In this document: positions 51,409-60,722 of the stretch, one piece after another | How the letters are laid out: every line of letters begins with the position of its first letter | Position numbering within the stretch: the stretch's first letter is position 1 | Source: Phallusia mammillata | Taxonomy: Eukaryota > Chordata > Ascidiacea > Phlebobranchia > Ascidiidae | DNA: 64,000 bases | Reading direction: 5' to 3' | Assembly: GCA_003260075.1 (NCBI GenBank) | Contig: QLIY01000650.1 | Coordinates: forward strand, 30,859 to 94,858 | Position numbers and translations under genes: made by a program | Notes under the pieces: generated by a model | Seen by the model: the letters and a program-made list of their open reading frames with translations, nothing else | Told to the model about the DNA's origin: nothing | The model's database searches: none

Positions 51409-51435
51409 ATGGCTGCCGATGAAGATGATGAATAA
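50316..51435 (+). CDS. UQCR10: Cytochrome b-c1 complex subunit 9
   Basis: Exon 1 50316-50456 (47 codons) and exon 2 from 51323. The protein is a small subunit of respiratory complex III in the inner mitochondrial membrane, with one membrane span. MGIWSAFYPIFRRNSTFALFIVAGGLAFDQAFNKSTRYIFNDVMNKG matches the family (YSLLFRRTSTFAL...ERAFDQ in mammals). The span is about residues 17-32. Exon 2 adds KGYKYLEPKILQ, then runs into a 49-base G run (51359-51407), after which a frame ending AADEDDE stop (51433-51435) is the likely C-terminus. Frame across the G run does not work as printed, so the true sequence there is shorter or different. Family length (~63 aa) agrees with a small C-terminal exon. Confidence 0.82.
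50457..51322. other. UQCR10 intron 1
   Basis: AT-rich 866-bp intron, GT (gtaaga) to AG (tttttcag). Nothing else recognised. Confidence 0.6.
51359..51407. repeat. Poly-G run, 49 bases, in UQCR10 exon 2
   Basis: Interrupts the coding sequence near the C-terminus and breaks the reading frame. No flanking duplication is visible here. Confidence 0.75.
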
Positions 51436-51715
51436 ACTGTGTTTTACTTTTGATTTGCCAGATTTTCAAATATGTTTGTGGACTGAAGATAAACGGTTCC
51501 ATTTCTAATTGTGTCGTACTTTGTACAAGCAGTACAATACTGCTGCATGATTGGTTTTATTGTTCAACTGGTTACCAATGAAACAGTGGCACAGGACAGT
51601 TTTATAGTTTCAGGACTAGTTATTACACTAAACAATGTTCCCAATTGACATAAACTTATGTAAAATGTCAGTGTGCACAATTATAAACAAATAGACAGCA
51701 AAAGAGTTCAAGTGG

Positions 51716-52879
51716 TTATGATGTAGCTCTCAGATACTGATGAAATCCTTGGGTTTCTCTTATTAAATCACCCCATAACATGGATACTTCACACACAGGG
51801 CAATTTCCTTCAACAGGCAACAATTGGTGAGGTGCACTTTTTGAAGTAAAGTGTTTTGCCAGGCATATGAGATGTGTAGTAGATGGGCATTCTTTGCTTA
51901 TGCATGAAAGTTTGTCATCATCATCAACAATATTGCAAGAGCAAATGGAGCATTCAACATAATTTTGACCTCCTTTCGGTTTCTTTTGGGTTGGTGGTTG
52001 AGTTTTTTTAGTGATGCGATGCATTAGGGACATACATATTTCATCAGAATCACTATCGGATTCTTCACTGCTAACGGGTTGTTGGTTCCTTAGATCTGTA
52101 TCTTGAGAGTTATCGGCCTCAGCTTTGTGCTTTTTGTGTTTTGCAGTTACTGGACCATATGCAATGGGCACATGGGAGGGAGCTATGGGATCCAAATCCA
52201 AGGCATATTCCTGCTTAAGCCAGCGCACTACTAAAGGCAACCTACAAAATACAAGTTGAAACTGTATTTTTAGCAAAGTATAGACTAGCAAACATACTTT
52301 TTCCAAGGAGTTTGACACAGCATGCTTGCCATTACACGAACCCTAAAGGCAAAGGCAGATTCTTTCTTTTTCTTTCCTGGAACATGTCTCAGCCTTCTTG
52401 ATCTGTCCGGGTTCTGCCATGCCCATTCAAACTGTATAACCAAGACATCAAAAACTAGAAGGGTGGCTTAGCACATATTGCCATTGCATATACATTGGGG
52501 GGGGGGCAACCAAGACATCAAAAATAAGTGCCTTGCTGTGTAATCAGTATGACACTATACAACAAACAAAAGTACAGCAAATTTTCTCACCCTCAAAGCA
52601 GCAATATCTGATGGAAATCCATGAACTATTAATGCCATATCCCAAGGCCCTCTACCACTTGTCCGCCAGGCACCACCCTAAATACATCAACAAAAATAAG
52701 GCACTAATTTCAGCCAGAGTTACTGACCAACAACAACATACCTTTAGTTTTCCAGCATTGTGTTGTTTGATTCTTCGTTCTGGGTTAACAGTAAAGCCAA
52801 TGTATGTTCGGCCTTTGTATTTAGGGTTTTTGCAGTAAAGTAAATAACAACCAAAAAAATTGTCGATTGCAACCACCAT
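51716..52879 (-). CDS. SLX1: Structure-specific endonuclease subunit SLX1
   Basis: Exons 52742-52879, 52591-52677, 52298-52431 and 51716-52241 give 294 codons (human 275). SLX1 is the nuclease subunit of SLX1-SLX4, which cuts Holliday junctions, flaps and other branched DNA in the nucleus. The N-terminal GIY-YIG domain is plain (about residues 8-90): [31 protein letters not shown], then [37 protein letters not shown], which holds the conserved Arg and Glu positions. The C-terminal RING/PHD-like zinc domain (about 216-277) has [22 protein letters not shown] and CPVC, and ends [12 protein letters not shown] Ser/Asp/Lys-rich linker lies between. The ATG is only 58 bp after the UBL5 stop and is preceded by a possible acceptor (TTTACAG), which suggests joint transcription. 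Confidence 0.95.
52441..52530. repeat. Short duplication with poly-G in SLX1 intron 2
   Basis: 'aaccaagacatcaaaa' occurs at 52440 and 52508, separated by the run of G at 52498-52507. Same pattern as elsewhere, with a short overlap. Confidence 0.6.
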
Positions 52880-52937
52880 TGTTAATTGTCAAGCTGTAAA
52901 TTGTAGAAAGTGCAAATGTTTCAATAAATATTGGTAT

Positions 52938-53159
52938 TTATTGATAGTACAGCTCCAAGTTCATTCCATCATGGATTTCATAATCTCCTAATGAAATATG
53001 ATCCTTGAAGATAGTGTACCACTTCTTTAGGACAATTTTGTCAGCCCTTGTTCCAGTCTGGGCAGCAATAAGCTTCTTAAGATCTCCAATTGTATCATCC
53101 GAGTTACACTTTACTCTAACTTTTTTGCCCAAGCGATCGTTGCATGTGATTTCAAGCAT
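52938..53159 (-). CDS. UBL5: Ubiquitin-like protein 5 (Hub1)
   Basis: Single exon of 73 codons, the same length as human UBL5. UBL5/Hub1 is a ubiquitin-like modifier that is not processed to a Gly-Gly end; it binds spliceosome components (Snu66/SART1) and influences splice-site use. [73 protein letters not shown] shows the family's [32 protein letters not shown] and terminal tyrosine pair. The stop codon overlaps an AATAAA signal (CAATAAATA). MZT2 ends 309 bp upstream and SLX1 starts 58 bp downstream on the same strand. Confidence 0.97.
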   Translation of the reverse strand: MLEITCNDRLGKKVRVKCNSDDTIGDLKKLIAAQTGTRADKIVLKKWYTIFKDHISLGDYEIHDGMNLELYYQ

Positions 53160-53468
53160 AATGCAACATGTATTGATAAAAACAGATACGTTCTTGCTTA
53201 ACTATTCTGCACCTAAAAATAATGCAATGTTAAACAATTATAGATATAGATTTGATGACCAAATTTCAGTAGGTACTTTAACTTTTCGCAACATAACTTA
53301 TTCTACAAACACTTACAGAGTTTTAAATATTGTTAAAAAATATAATTGTGTCATGATACAGAAGCTTTACACAAATCAATTCTTCTCAGTGCTAACAGCT
53401 GTCAAAAATCGCCACAAACAAAACATTAAAACTTTATGACAGAAATAAAAAACAGGTAAACAAAAGTT

Positions 53469-53972
53469 TTATTTTCTTCCAGGGTCACTTTTTGTGGATG
53501 ACGGTTTGGGCTTAGTTTTGGTGGAGCCAGCAGGAAGACTTTTCACGGAACTAGCTGATTTCTTTTCTCCAACAGATGCAGAAGAAGCATTCTTGCTGGA
53601 TCCATGTGTTTTGGTGGCAGATTTTGATGATCCCCTGGAACTTTCTGCTTTAGATTTAGTGCTGACATCGGAAGAAACCTTTTTCACTGTTTTTGTTTTG
53701 TCTAAAGTGGATTTGTCAACAGTTTCTGTTGTGCTGGTTTTATTTGCATTGTATTTCGATTTTGGTGTGATATTCTTTAGTACATTAATCACTGCTTGTG
53801 GGTGCACATCCATACGAAGTAGGTCCATCAGAATACGAAAAACTTTAGGATCTGTGGTCAACCCAGCATAATAACACAATTCCCAAAGGTCCTGTTCTTC
53901 TGGGTTAAGAGCAGCGGAACGACGCGTAGAAGACGTGGATGAAATGGTTGTTGAAGACAAAGTCATTGCCAT
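53469..53972 (-). CDS. MZT2: Mitotic-spindle organizing protein 2 (MOZART2)
   Basis: Single exon, 167 codons. MZT2 is a small component of gamma-tubulin ring complexes at centrosomes and spindle poles. The conserved core is at about residues 22-70: LNPEEQDLWELCYYAGLTTDPKVFRILMDLLRMDVHPQAVINVLKNI, close to the vertebrate ELYELAQAAGGGIDPDVFKILVDLLKLNVAPLAVFQMLK. The rest is a Lys/Ser/Thr-rich disordered tail, as in relatives. The stop overlaps AATAAA (AAAATAAAAC). No introns. Confidence 0.93.
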   Translation of the reverse strand: MAMTLSSTTISSTSSTRRSAALNPEEQDLWELCYYAGLTTDPKVFRILMDLLRMDVHPQAVINVLKNITPKSKYNANKTSTTETVDKSTLDKTKTVKKVSSDVSTKSKAESSRGSSKSATKTHGSSKNASSASVGEKKSASSVKSLPAGSTKTKPKPSSTKSDPGRK

Positions 53973-54753
53973 ATATCAGGTATATCGCTTATTTAACACG
54001 GTAGGCTTTAGTTTGACCTATACGATGCATGGGGTTACTTAGGGTTTTTTTCACTTTTCGTTTTACCAGTGCGTAACCTGAAGTTAAATTTGCTAATGGG
54101 CGGATTGGGCGCTACTACCACGCTACTATACACGTTTTGATAACTTACGTATTTTTAGTTTTCACCTACATTTTTACCCTCAGATTTTTATCATTAGCTG
54201 TTTTCGTGGCGTACACCATAGCTGCATTACTACTTTAAACTTGTTTTATCAAATCACCTTTACCCCAAGCCTAAACTCAACTCGCAAAAAAACATGCGCA
54301 AGAAGACTGAAAAAAAATTGTCTATTTTTCGGTTCGGTGCACATCACTTAAGAACTTTTTTCCTAAATAGAAAATTTGGTCATTTTATATTGGTCGTCCA
54401 ACGTCCAAAATAATACGTATTCATTCATGCATTTGTTTAATTAAAATCAGAAATGATCTAGCTCTGTTCCACCATTACCTTCAAATACAGACTATGGTTG
54501 TACAACAAAAAAATCATGATTTTTGTATAAAATGTATTCTTTATTGATGTGGCACCAAAACGTTCAAATTTCATGAATAAAAAACAAATGCTATTGGCAT
54601 TTCGAAAAAGACCAACGAACTTCTACGTTTTTGATACAAGTCGCTTGAAAAAAGTGTTTTTATTGACGACGTGTGACATAAGTCCAAGCAATATAAAAGT
54701 CTAAGGACACTAAATTCACAGGTGCAAGAGGAAATACCAAATTAAATCACAGC
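53973..54753. other. Intergenic ELOB / MZT2
   Basis: 780 bp, AT-rich, between two genes on the minus strand. The MZT2 promoter or leader lies near 53973. No repeat recognised. Confidence 0.5.
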
Positions 54754-55692
54754 TCATTTTTTCTGATCACCAGTCCCTGCCCCGTCATGAGGTTTCATGA
54801 CATCAGGAAGTTCTGGTGGACACGAATAGTCTTCAACTGAGATTGGTTCAACTGGGTCATTTGCTGAAAAATCGAATCAAACACTTCGTTAGAAAAATTC
54901 GTAGGTGTTGAGTATTAACAAACTTCAATCTGCATTACATGCAACGGGTAAAATAATCTAAACAGTGTACTTCAAAGCTTCCTCAGCACAGGCATATTAT
55001 TGTGTACCTTTACATTGAAGAAAAAAAACAGGAAAATTAGCCACAAAGATTTTAAACATTAATTTGGAGATAAGAATTTTGGTAATTGCAATTGAAAGTC
55101 GTAAAAACACAACATTTACCTCCTTCCCGCAATGCTAGTTTGAGGTATGCTGGAGATTGTGCTTTAGCAGTTACTTGAGTAAAACCACTGTCTGATAACG
55201 TTTTGACATCATCCAAAACCTTTCGTAAAAAACAATGTCATAAAATGTTTCTGAAGATTTAAAATTGGGATTTTTACCAGCATGTAGTCTTGCTAAATAA
55301 TCAGTACCTCGTCAGTGGTTCCATTGTAAAGGACCTGTATATCGGGAGAAACTTTTAGAATTCCTTGGATAATTTTCTTCAGATCAAGGACAGTATTGGA
55401 TTCCTTGGCATCAGTAAATATTGTGGTTTTGTGCCTTCTTATTGTTAAAAATACTTCCTGCAAAGAATTGTCAAAAAGTCAATGTTTTGTTAGATATAGA
55501 TTTTCTTGTCAAAAGGTTGGATCTTTCTAGTTATTTACAAAAGTTAATGGCATTTTTTCTAATATAAAAAGTACCACATGGGGGGGGGGAATTTTCTTGT
55601 CAAAAGGTTGGATCTTTCTAGTTAAAACAGTATTTACAAAAGTTAATGGCATTTTTTCTAATATAAAAAGTACCACATTTAATACTTACCAT
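54754..55692 (-). CDS. ELOB: Elongin-B
   Basis: Exons 55690-55692 (only the ATG), 55308-55457, 55120-55219 and 54754-54863 give 120 codons (human 118). Elongin B is a ubiquitin-fold protein that, with elongin C, forms the adaptor of Cullin-2/5 ubiquitin ligases (VHL- and SOCS-box) and part of the Elongin transcription factor. Sequence: [36 protein letters not shown]... (ubiquitin-like, residues 1-80), then [16 protein letters not shown] at the C-terminus, a family hallmark. The first intron starts directly after the start codon. Duplication around 55580 lies in this intron and does not touch coding sequence. Confidence 0.96.
55487..55682. repeat. ~90-bp duplication joined by poly-G in ELOB intron 1
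   Basis: 'ttttcttgtcaaaaggttgg...gtaccacat' occurs at about 55500-55579 and 55591-55678, flanking the G run 55580-55588. The right copy has a small extra 'aaaacag'. Confidence 0.8.
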
Positions 55693-57497
55693 TTTGTGTT
55701 ATTATATAATTATACAAGTGGAATTATCAACAGAAATCTAAACACAGTCTGTAACACAAAAAGTAGCATATTGTGAGAAAAGCAGCAATATTTAAAGATA
55801 CAAACAATAGGATATATATTTTAGTATGCATTGAAAAATGACTGAAAAGCAAAAAAAAATAAGCAACATGCCTTTCAATTGGCTTAATGGTGCATTTGAT
55901 ACACTCAAATACAAATACTGTAATTAAAAAAACAACTAAACTTTAATTCTTGTAAAAACAGCAGGCAGCAGTTTAGTGTGCAAGTTAAATTTGTGCTAGT
56001 TTGTCGATCCCACTAAAATATAGTCATTTGCTGTTATTTAAGATGTTTTATACAGGGATAATAAATTATTTAATAATTGTTCTGAGGACAAGATTATCAA
56101 TCATGGTTCGCTGCATTTTACACAAAGATGTTTTAACCATGGCACAAGAATAACAAATACATTTCATGGTACCTTAAATTTATACAAGAATAAGGACTAT
56201 CAATTTTGAAACAAAAGCACAAACAAAATGGCTTGGTTATCCTGTGTAGGTATGCGAAAGGTCAAGGTGCAACAAAAACTTACATTAAGTATTTTTCATG
56301 GTTAAATTGGAAAGTATGTATATACAGGTAGCATATGCAGCAACCAATACTAACTATTTGGAATAGGTATAGTGCACACATTGAAACAAGTAACCTATCA
56401 TGCAAATTTATGATTAGAATTTGTTGGTTGGATAATATCATAAAACATGTACCTGTGTGATATCAACGAATAAATAATGTGCGAAACACAATTCATATTT
56501 CTGTGTAAGAAGGAAGACAAAAAAGTGGCATAAGCAAATAAAACTGACTGCGCAGAACAAAAAGTACAAGTAAAATTTAGTTCAGTAATTATGTAAATTA
56601 TATGTCAAAAACATTTTTGGGTTCAATTAACAATTTTGGTGTTTTTTTTTTTTGTCATAGCAAAAACTTTACAGGACAACATAACTGTACAAAACCATCA
56701 CCACAAATGAGGTCACTTGAATAATGACAATTTAAACATGATTGTTTCACCAATAAACTCTAAATAATTTTACACAAAAAACACTTTTTGATAGTCTAAG
56801 CACAAAAATCCACTTGAAGGTAGACAGTGATTTAAAATAGAGCACAATTGCAACCTAAGAATTGAACTAAGGACATTTTAAGAGAAGAAACATGTTTAAG
56901 AGGCAGAAGCGCCATCATGTGGTTTCATGACATCAGGCAGTTCTGGAGGTGTTGAGTAGTCATCAATGTGAACAGGCTCAAGGACACCTATCAATCAAAT
57001 ACATCTTCATTTTCAAGGTGACCTGATTTACATGTCCACAATCGGGGATTATTATGTTGCAATCGACTGGATAGTCTTAAGGGTCTGCAACCTTGGAAAA
57101 GCAAAGTCTATAAAACACAAGTTGTCCAACTCATAGTTATGCAAGTCTTATAGATTTGGTTGGCCAAATGAAGCTTTTGGGTTCCAATGTTTTGACCAAT
57201 CAAATACGCATTCAAGCTCTCCAGTTTGAAACAATTAGACAATACATGCTTTTTTCATATATCTGCAGTGGTATTTTGGGCACAAAATGGCTCCATGAGG
57301 CTCTATTGCATAACAATGGGTTAGACAACTTATGTTTTACACTTTACACACGATTTGAGAGCAAAATAAAACAGTAGTTCCTTATTGTACGTAGTTTATT
57401 AAAGAAACACTATTTCCATCCAGATGCAACAGCAAACATGCAGAAAAAAACACAAAAACATATTTGTCGAAAATCAACTTATGCTTTCACAACACAT
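55693..57497. other. Intergenic ELOB / CEPT with one orphan exon
   Basis: AT-rich. Contains only the ELOB-type terminal exon at 56900-56983 and nothing else recognised. The promoter of ELOB should be near 55700-55900. Confidence 0.5.
56900..56983 (-). pseudogene. Orphan ELOB-like terminal exon
   Basis: After an acceptor (TTGATAG) the minus strand encodes [30 protein letters not shown] and a stop. It enters in the same phase (1) as the last ELOB exon and shares [16 protein letters not shown]. No matching ELOB exons 1-3 are present between here and 57497, and it lies upstream of the ELOB start, so it cannot be a normal last exon of that gene. It is a partial tandem duplicate, either decaying or used by an unseen transcript. 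The intact frame and conserved motif suggest it is recent or constrained. Confidence 0.7.
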
Positions 57498-58625
57498 TTA
57501 ATTTTGTTTAGTAGTTTTGGGCTTTAGTGAGAATATGTAGATATTAAGGTGGTTGGCAATCTTGTTGTATGTGTAGGTTAGATAGAGTGCAAAATCAACA
57601 CAGGAATAAATAAAGCACACCCCAAGAAACAAGTGCTCATCAACAAAAGAACCAAAGTACTGGTTAATCCACATCAACAGTGGACCAACAAGTGAGGTAT
57701 CAAATAATTTCAGTTCACTTCTTGTCATATGTGCAACCACAAATCGGTTGATCAATTTGGCCAAAATAACACCAAACAAATTTTGGTAAAGGACTGGGTG
57801 CTGTTGCATAAGAAAAGTCTTGGACTGAAAAGTAATGCCGATAGCAAATGCAAACACAATAGCAATGTTGATGCCTGGTGAAAACACATTGGTGTTTGCG
57901 ATGGTTGCACCATTTTTACCACAACCTCCAGATAAAATAAATTTTGAAAATCGAAGATTTGAAGCAAAAGTTGTCAATGCCACAGCAAGGACAAATCCAG
58001 CATATAAAGGATAACCTAAAATTGGCATTGAAGTACTCCAAATTTCAGGACCAAACAGGCCACTCAATAAAAAATGAGCAATACAACACACCAGAGCTTC
58101 TGCTACATCGATACGCCCAAAATGTAAGGTACCAGTTACATATGAGGACCAATGGCCAATGTAAATTGAAAAAGAAGAGTTTAAGCAAACAAAGCACATC
58201 ATCAATGGGTGATATCCCAGGCGCAATGAGATAGATAGGGTGCAGCCCAAGAGTGCAGCAGAAACTGCATCGCATCCATGGTCAAACAGTTCACCAAGTG
58301 GGGTACAAGAACCTGTTCTGCGCGCTTGGAGTCCATCAATGCCATCCATTGTCTGATATATAAAAATGGCAACTGCATGGAAAACATAAACCCATCTGGG
58401 TGCAATTTCAGTTGCAGTTGGGCAATATGCCATCAACAGGGTGGTTGAGATAATACTGACAAGCAACCCGGTAAAGGTAATTGCATTTGGGGCAACCCAA
58501 AGAGGAATCCGTTCCACCAACCATCTCCAAAACACTTTTAGAACTGGTTCAATTAATGATGTTCCAGTCCCAGTGTATTTGTGTTCATCAAGATGCATAA
58601 GTTGGACTGGTGTAAGTACTTCCAT
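57498..58625 (-). CDS. Choline/ethanolaminephosphotransferase, copy 1
   Basis: Intronless, 375 codons from the ATG at 58625. An in-frame ATG at 58709 would add 28 residues, but the paralogue starts MEVLTPVQL at the equivalent place. The enzyme family (CEPT1/CHPT1) joins CDP-choline or CDP-ethanolamine to diacylglycerol in ER/Golgi membranes, the last step of phosphatidylcholine and phosphatidylethanolamine synthesis. The CDP-alcohol phosphotransferase signature is intact: DGLQARR...GELFDHGCD. Flanking family landmarks are WVAPNAITFTGL, YCPTATE, HWSSYVTGTL, NRFVVAHMTRSE and a hydrophobic profile with many membrane spans. Head-to-tail with a second copy at 60723-61850 of identical length. Substrate preference cannot be read from the sequence. 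Confidence 0.92.
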   Translation of the reverse strand: MEVLTPVQLMHLDEHKYTGTGTSLIEPVLKVFWRWLVERIPLWVAPNAITFTGLLVSIISTTLLMAYCPTATEIAPRWVYVFHAVAIFIYQTMDGIDGLQARRTGSCTPLGELFDHGCDAVSAALLGCTLSISLRLGYHPLMMCFVCLNSSFSIYIGHWSSYVTGTLHFGRIDVAEALVCCIAHFLLSGLFGPEIWSTSMPILGYPLYAGFVLAVALTTFASNLRFSKFILSGGCGKNGATIANTNVFSPGINIAIVFAFAIGITFQSKTFLMQQHPVLYQNLFGVILAKLINRFVVAHMTRSELKLFDTSLVGPLLMWINQYFGSFVDEHLFLGVCFIYSCVDFALYLTYTYNKIANHLNIYIFSLKPKTTKQN

Positions 58626-58832
58626 AAATATTTTAAAAAGCACTTTATATATTGACGATTTAAACTTACAAAAAATTAGTTTTTTTCTGCAATTAATTAA
58701 AACAGTCATTTTTCACAAAGATATTCTTTATTACTGCGATATCATTCCCCGGTGCCCATAAATTCAAGAGATCCATGTTGCTCAAAATCAGAAGAACACA
58801 AAATTTTTGAAACAATACATAATATCAAGTAG

Positions 58833-58915
58833 AGCTCTTCTGGCAATTGTGTTTTTATTCGAACGTTTCGACGTCCTGCACAGGTCGCCTTTATAAGGAT
58901 AAACTCGCAGGACTT
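58833..58915 (-). repeat. Dispersed repeat with AGAGCTC end and GAAACG motif
   Basis: On the minus strand: 'cttataaaggcgacctgtg', then 'caggacgtcgaaacg', 'aataaaaacacaattgccag' and 'aagagctc'. The same order of motifs occurs at 8008-8090. Shared structure: a short stem (GGCG...CGTC here, GGTG...CATC there) before CGAAACG. Confidence 0.5.
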
Positions 58916-59159
58916 TGCACGATAAACAAAGGAAAAAAAATAAACGCAGGTACATCACAACACAACAAAAACAGTGCACTTGCGCCTGTAATCTTTAAGT
59001 AGGCAGCACGCTGAAAGCACCACGTATGTTTTAATGTTCATTGTGTTGCCCCGTTGGTGAACATTCCATGACTCAAGAAATAGGCTTTTCCTGTAGCCAG
59101 GCTCCCGGGCCACAACATACGCCACATTGAAGTCAGGTGGCCTTGTGATACTGTGGTGT

Positions 59160-59635
59160 ATCATGTATTACAGAACAAATAAGCGCAAATATTATACGAG
59201 TTGCATGAACGTTGTATTTCGTCATCGTCACCTTATCAGTGCTCGACCTCGATTGTCATTTGTCGCTGTTTAACACCTTTTACCATCTGTACACTTTACG
59301 TCATCGCCACCTTCCTCACTATATATGTTCATGTGTGTTGTAACGATACAAGAGACAAGCTTTCTCTCTATCAGAGACGCTAACATCTCTCTCACACGAG
59401 AGACTCGCTCTCTCAAAGAATCAGAGGCTAGCTCTATCTCTCTCTCGCTACAATATCGACGATGCTACTAGCTAACTCAATAAACTAACCTCAACGTTCA
59501 ACGCCGTCCAATATATCGGACTAAGCACAGACAAGCAGTAGCTCAGATAGTCAAGGACCTAAGGATGTAAAACATCTACAGCCAAAGATACTTCTGTAGT
59601 AATAAGTACGACGTCAACTACACAAGCCCCTACAA
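59160..59635 (+). mobile_element. Possible solo LTR
   Basis: A block with an LTR-like order: a TATA-like 'actatatatgttcatg' (59319), a CT/GA-rich stretch with repeated 'tctctctc' and 'gagagactcgct' (59350-59455), then 'caataaac' (59478). It reads like R/U5 of a retrotransposon, but the ends (TG...CA) and a target duplication are not certain and no internal region follows. Low confidence. Confidence 0.25.
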
Positions 59636-60281
59636 TACCGCGTGATTGGAAAGAGCCGACTTTTTTCGCGTCGCTGTTTGCAACATCCCGTTGATGTTCT
59701 TTTTGGCGGATTTGAAACGATTATGGCCTAAATATATTGAATCAGACTTCATTTACTGTGACGTAACAAAGCGCCTGTCATGATTGGTTTAGAAATCTCC
59801 AACGTAACAATGCGTATGATGTCATGAGTGGTGCAATCTTGCGCTGACCACGTTTTATAGTTTCTTTCTGTACTGTGAGCAGACTTTTTAGTAGTCGCAG
59901 TTTGTGGTTGATCTAAGTTAGTTTTTTATAGATATTTATTTATTTCTAACATTACCGTGTATTTATGCAGCTATAAAACATGAATGCTAAAGTTGACTTA
60001 ATGCTGAAACGTCCGCCAAAGTTTCTGTAGTTTAACCCGGATTCTTAACAAGTTGGTACGTACATTGATGTTTGTAATTGTATTAGTTTAATGTCGTGAT
60101 AATATTTTGTGTAAGAAAAAGCGACTTCTTAACGTGACATATTTCCTGCATAAGTTTATCGGCCATTTGGTGGGTGTATATTACTTTTGTACCATCAGAC
60201 CGGCAGCGTTGCATTTAAGGCAAATTAGAAAACCACCTAGTGCGGCGGTCGGTGCAGGTCCAGGCTGCACATATTTTTAAA

Positions 60282-60331
<50 letters not shown>
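60282..60331. repeat. Poly-G run, 50 bases
   Basis: Intergenic, uninterrupted G. No duplicate of the flanks is visible. Confidence 0.75.
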
Positions 60332-60332
<1 letters not shown>

Positions 60333-60722
60333 CGGCCGCTACAAACATAACTATGAGCAAAATATTAAAAGTCAAATTTACTGCAATTATAATGATGCCA
60401 AGCAGTCATGAAATTTTTTATTGCATTTGAAATCATGATTATGATAGTTGCTAACATATAACTCCAATGAGGTAAAACAACACAACTAAACCAAAAATCG
60501 TCCATACGTGATTACTGCATTCTTTAGAAATGTTTCTGAGTTTGTCTTAAATGCCACTAAGTTTGTATGTCCAAAGGGCCATCAGCCAAAAAATAATTAG
60601 AAAACATAAAAACAATTTGGAAACACACAAAAAAACTTTCTACCACTAGATACAATAACACACATCCATCCTTAGTCCATTAGAACAGCTTTGTGTAATA
60701 TAGCCTTGATGCTCAAGTTCTT

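Larger units (their letters stand above)
58626..60722. other. Intergenic between the two CEPT copies
   Basis: 2.1 kb containing a member of the CTGATGA/GAAAC repeat family (58833-58910, minus strand), a possible solo LTR at about 59160-59630 and a 50-base poly-G run at 60282-60331. No gene recognised. Confidence 0.5.

Noticed and set aside
59160-59635. Complete retrotransposon
   Set aside because: Only an LTR-like block is visible; there is no gag, pol, primer-binding site or second LTR.
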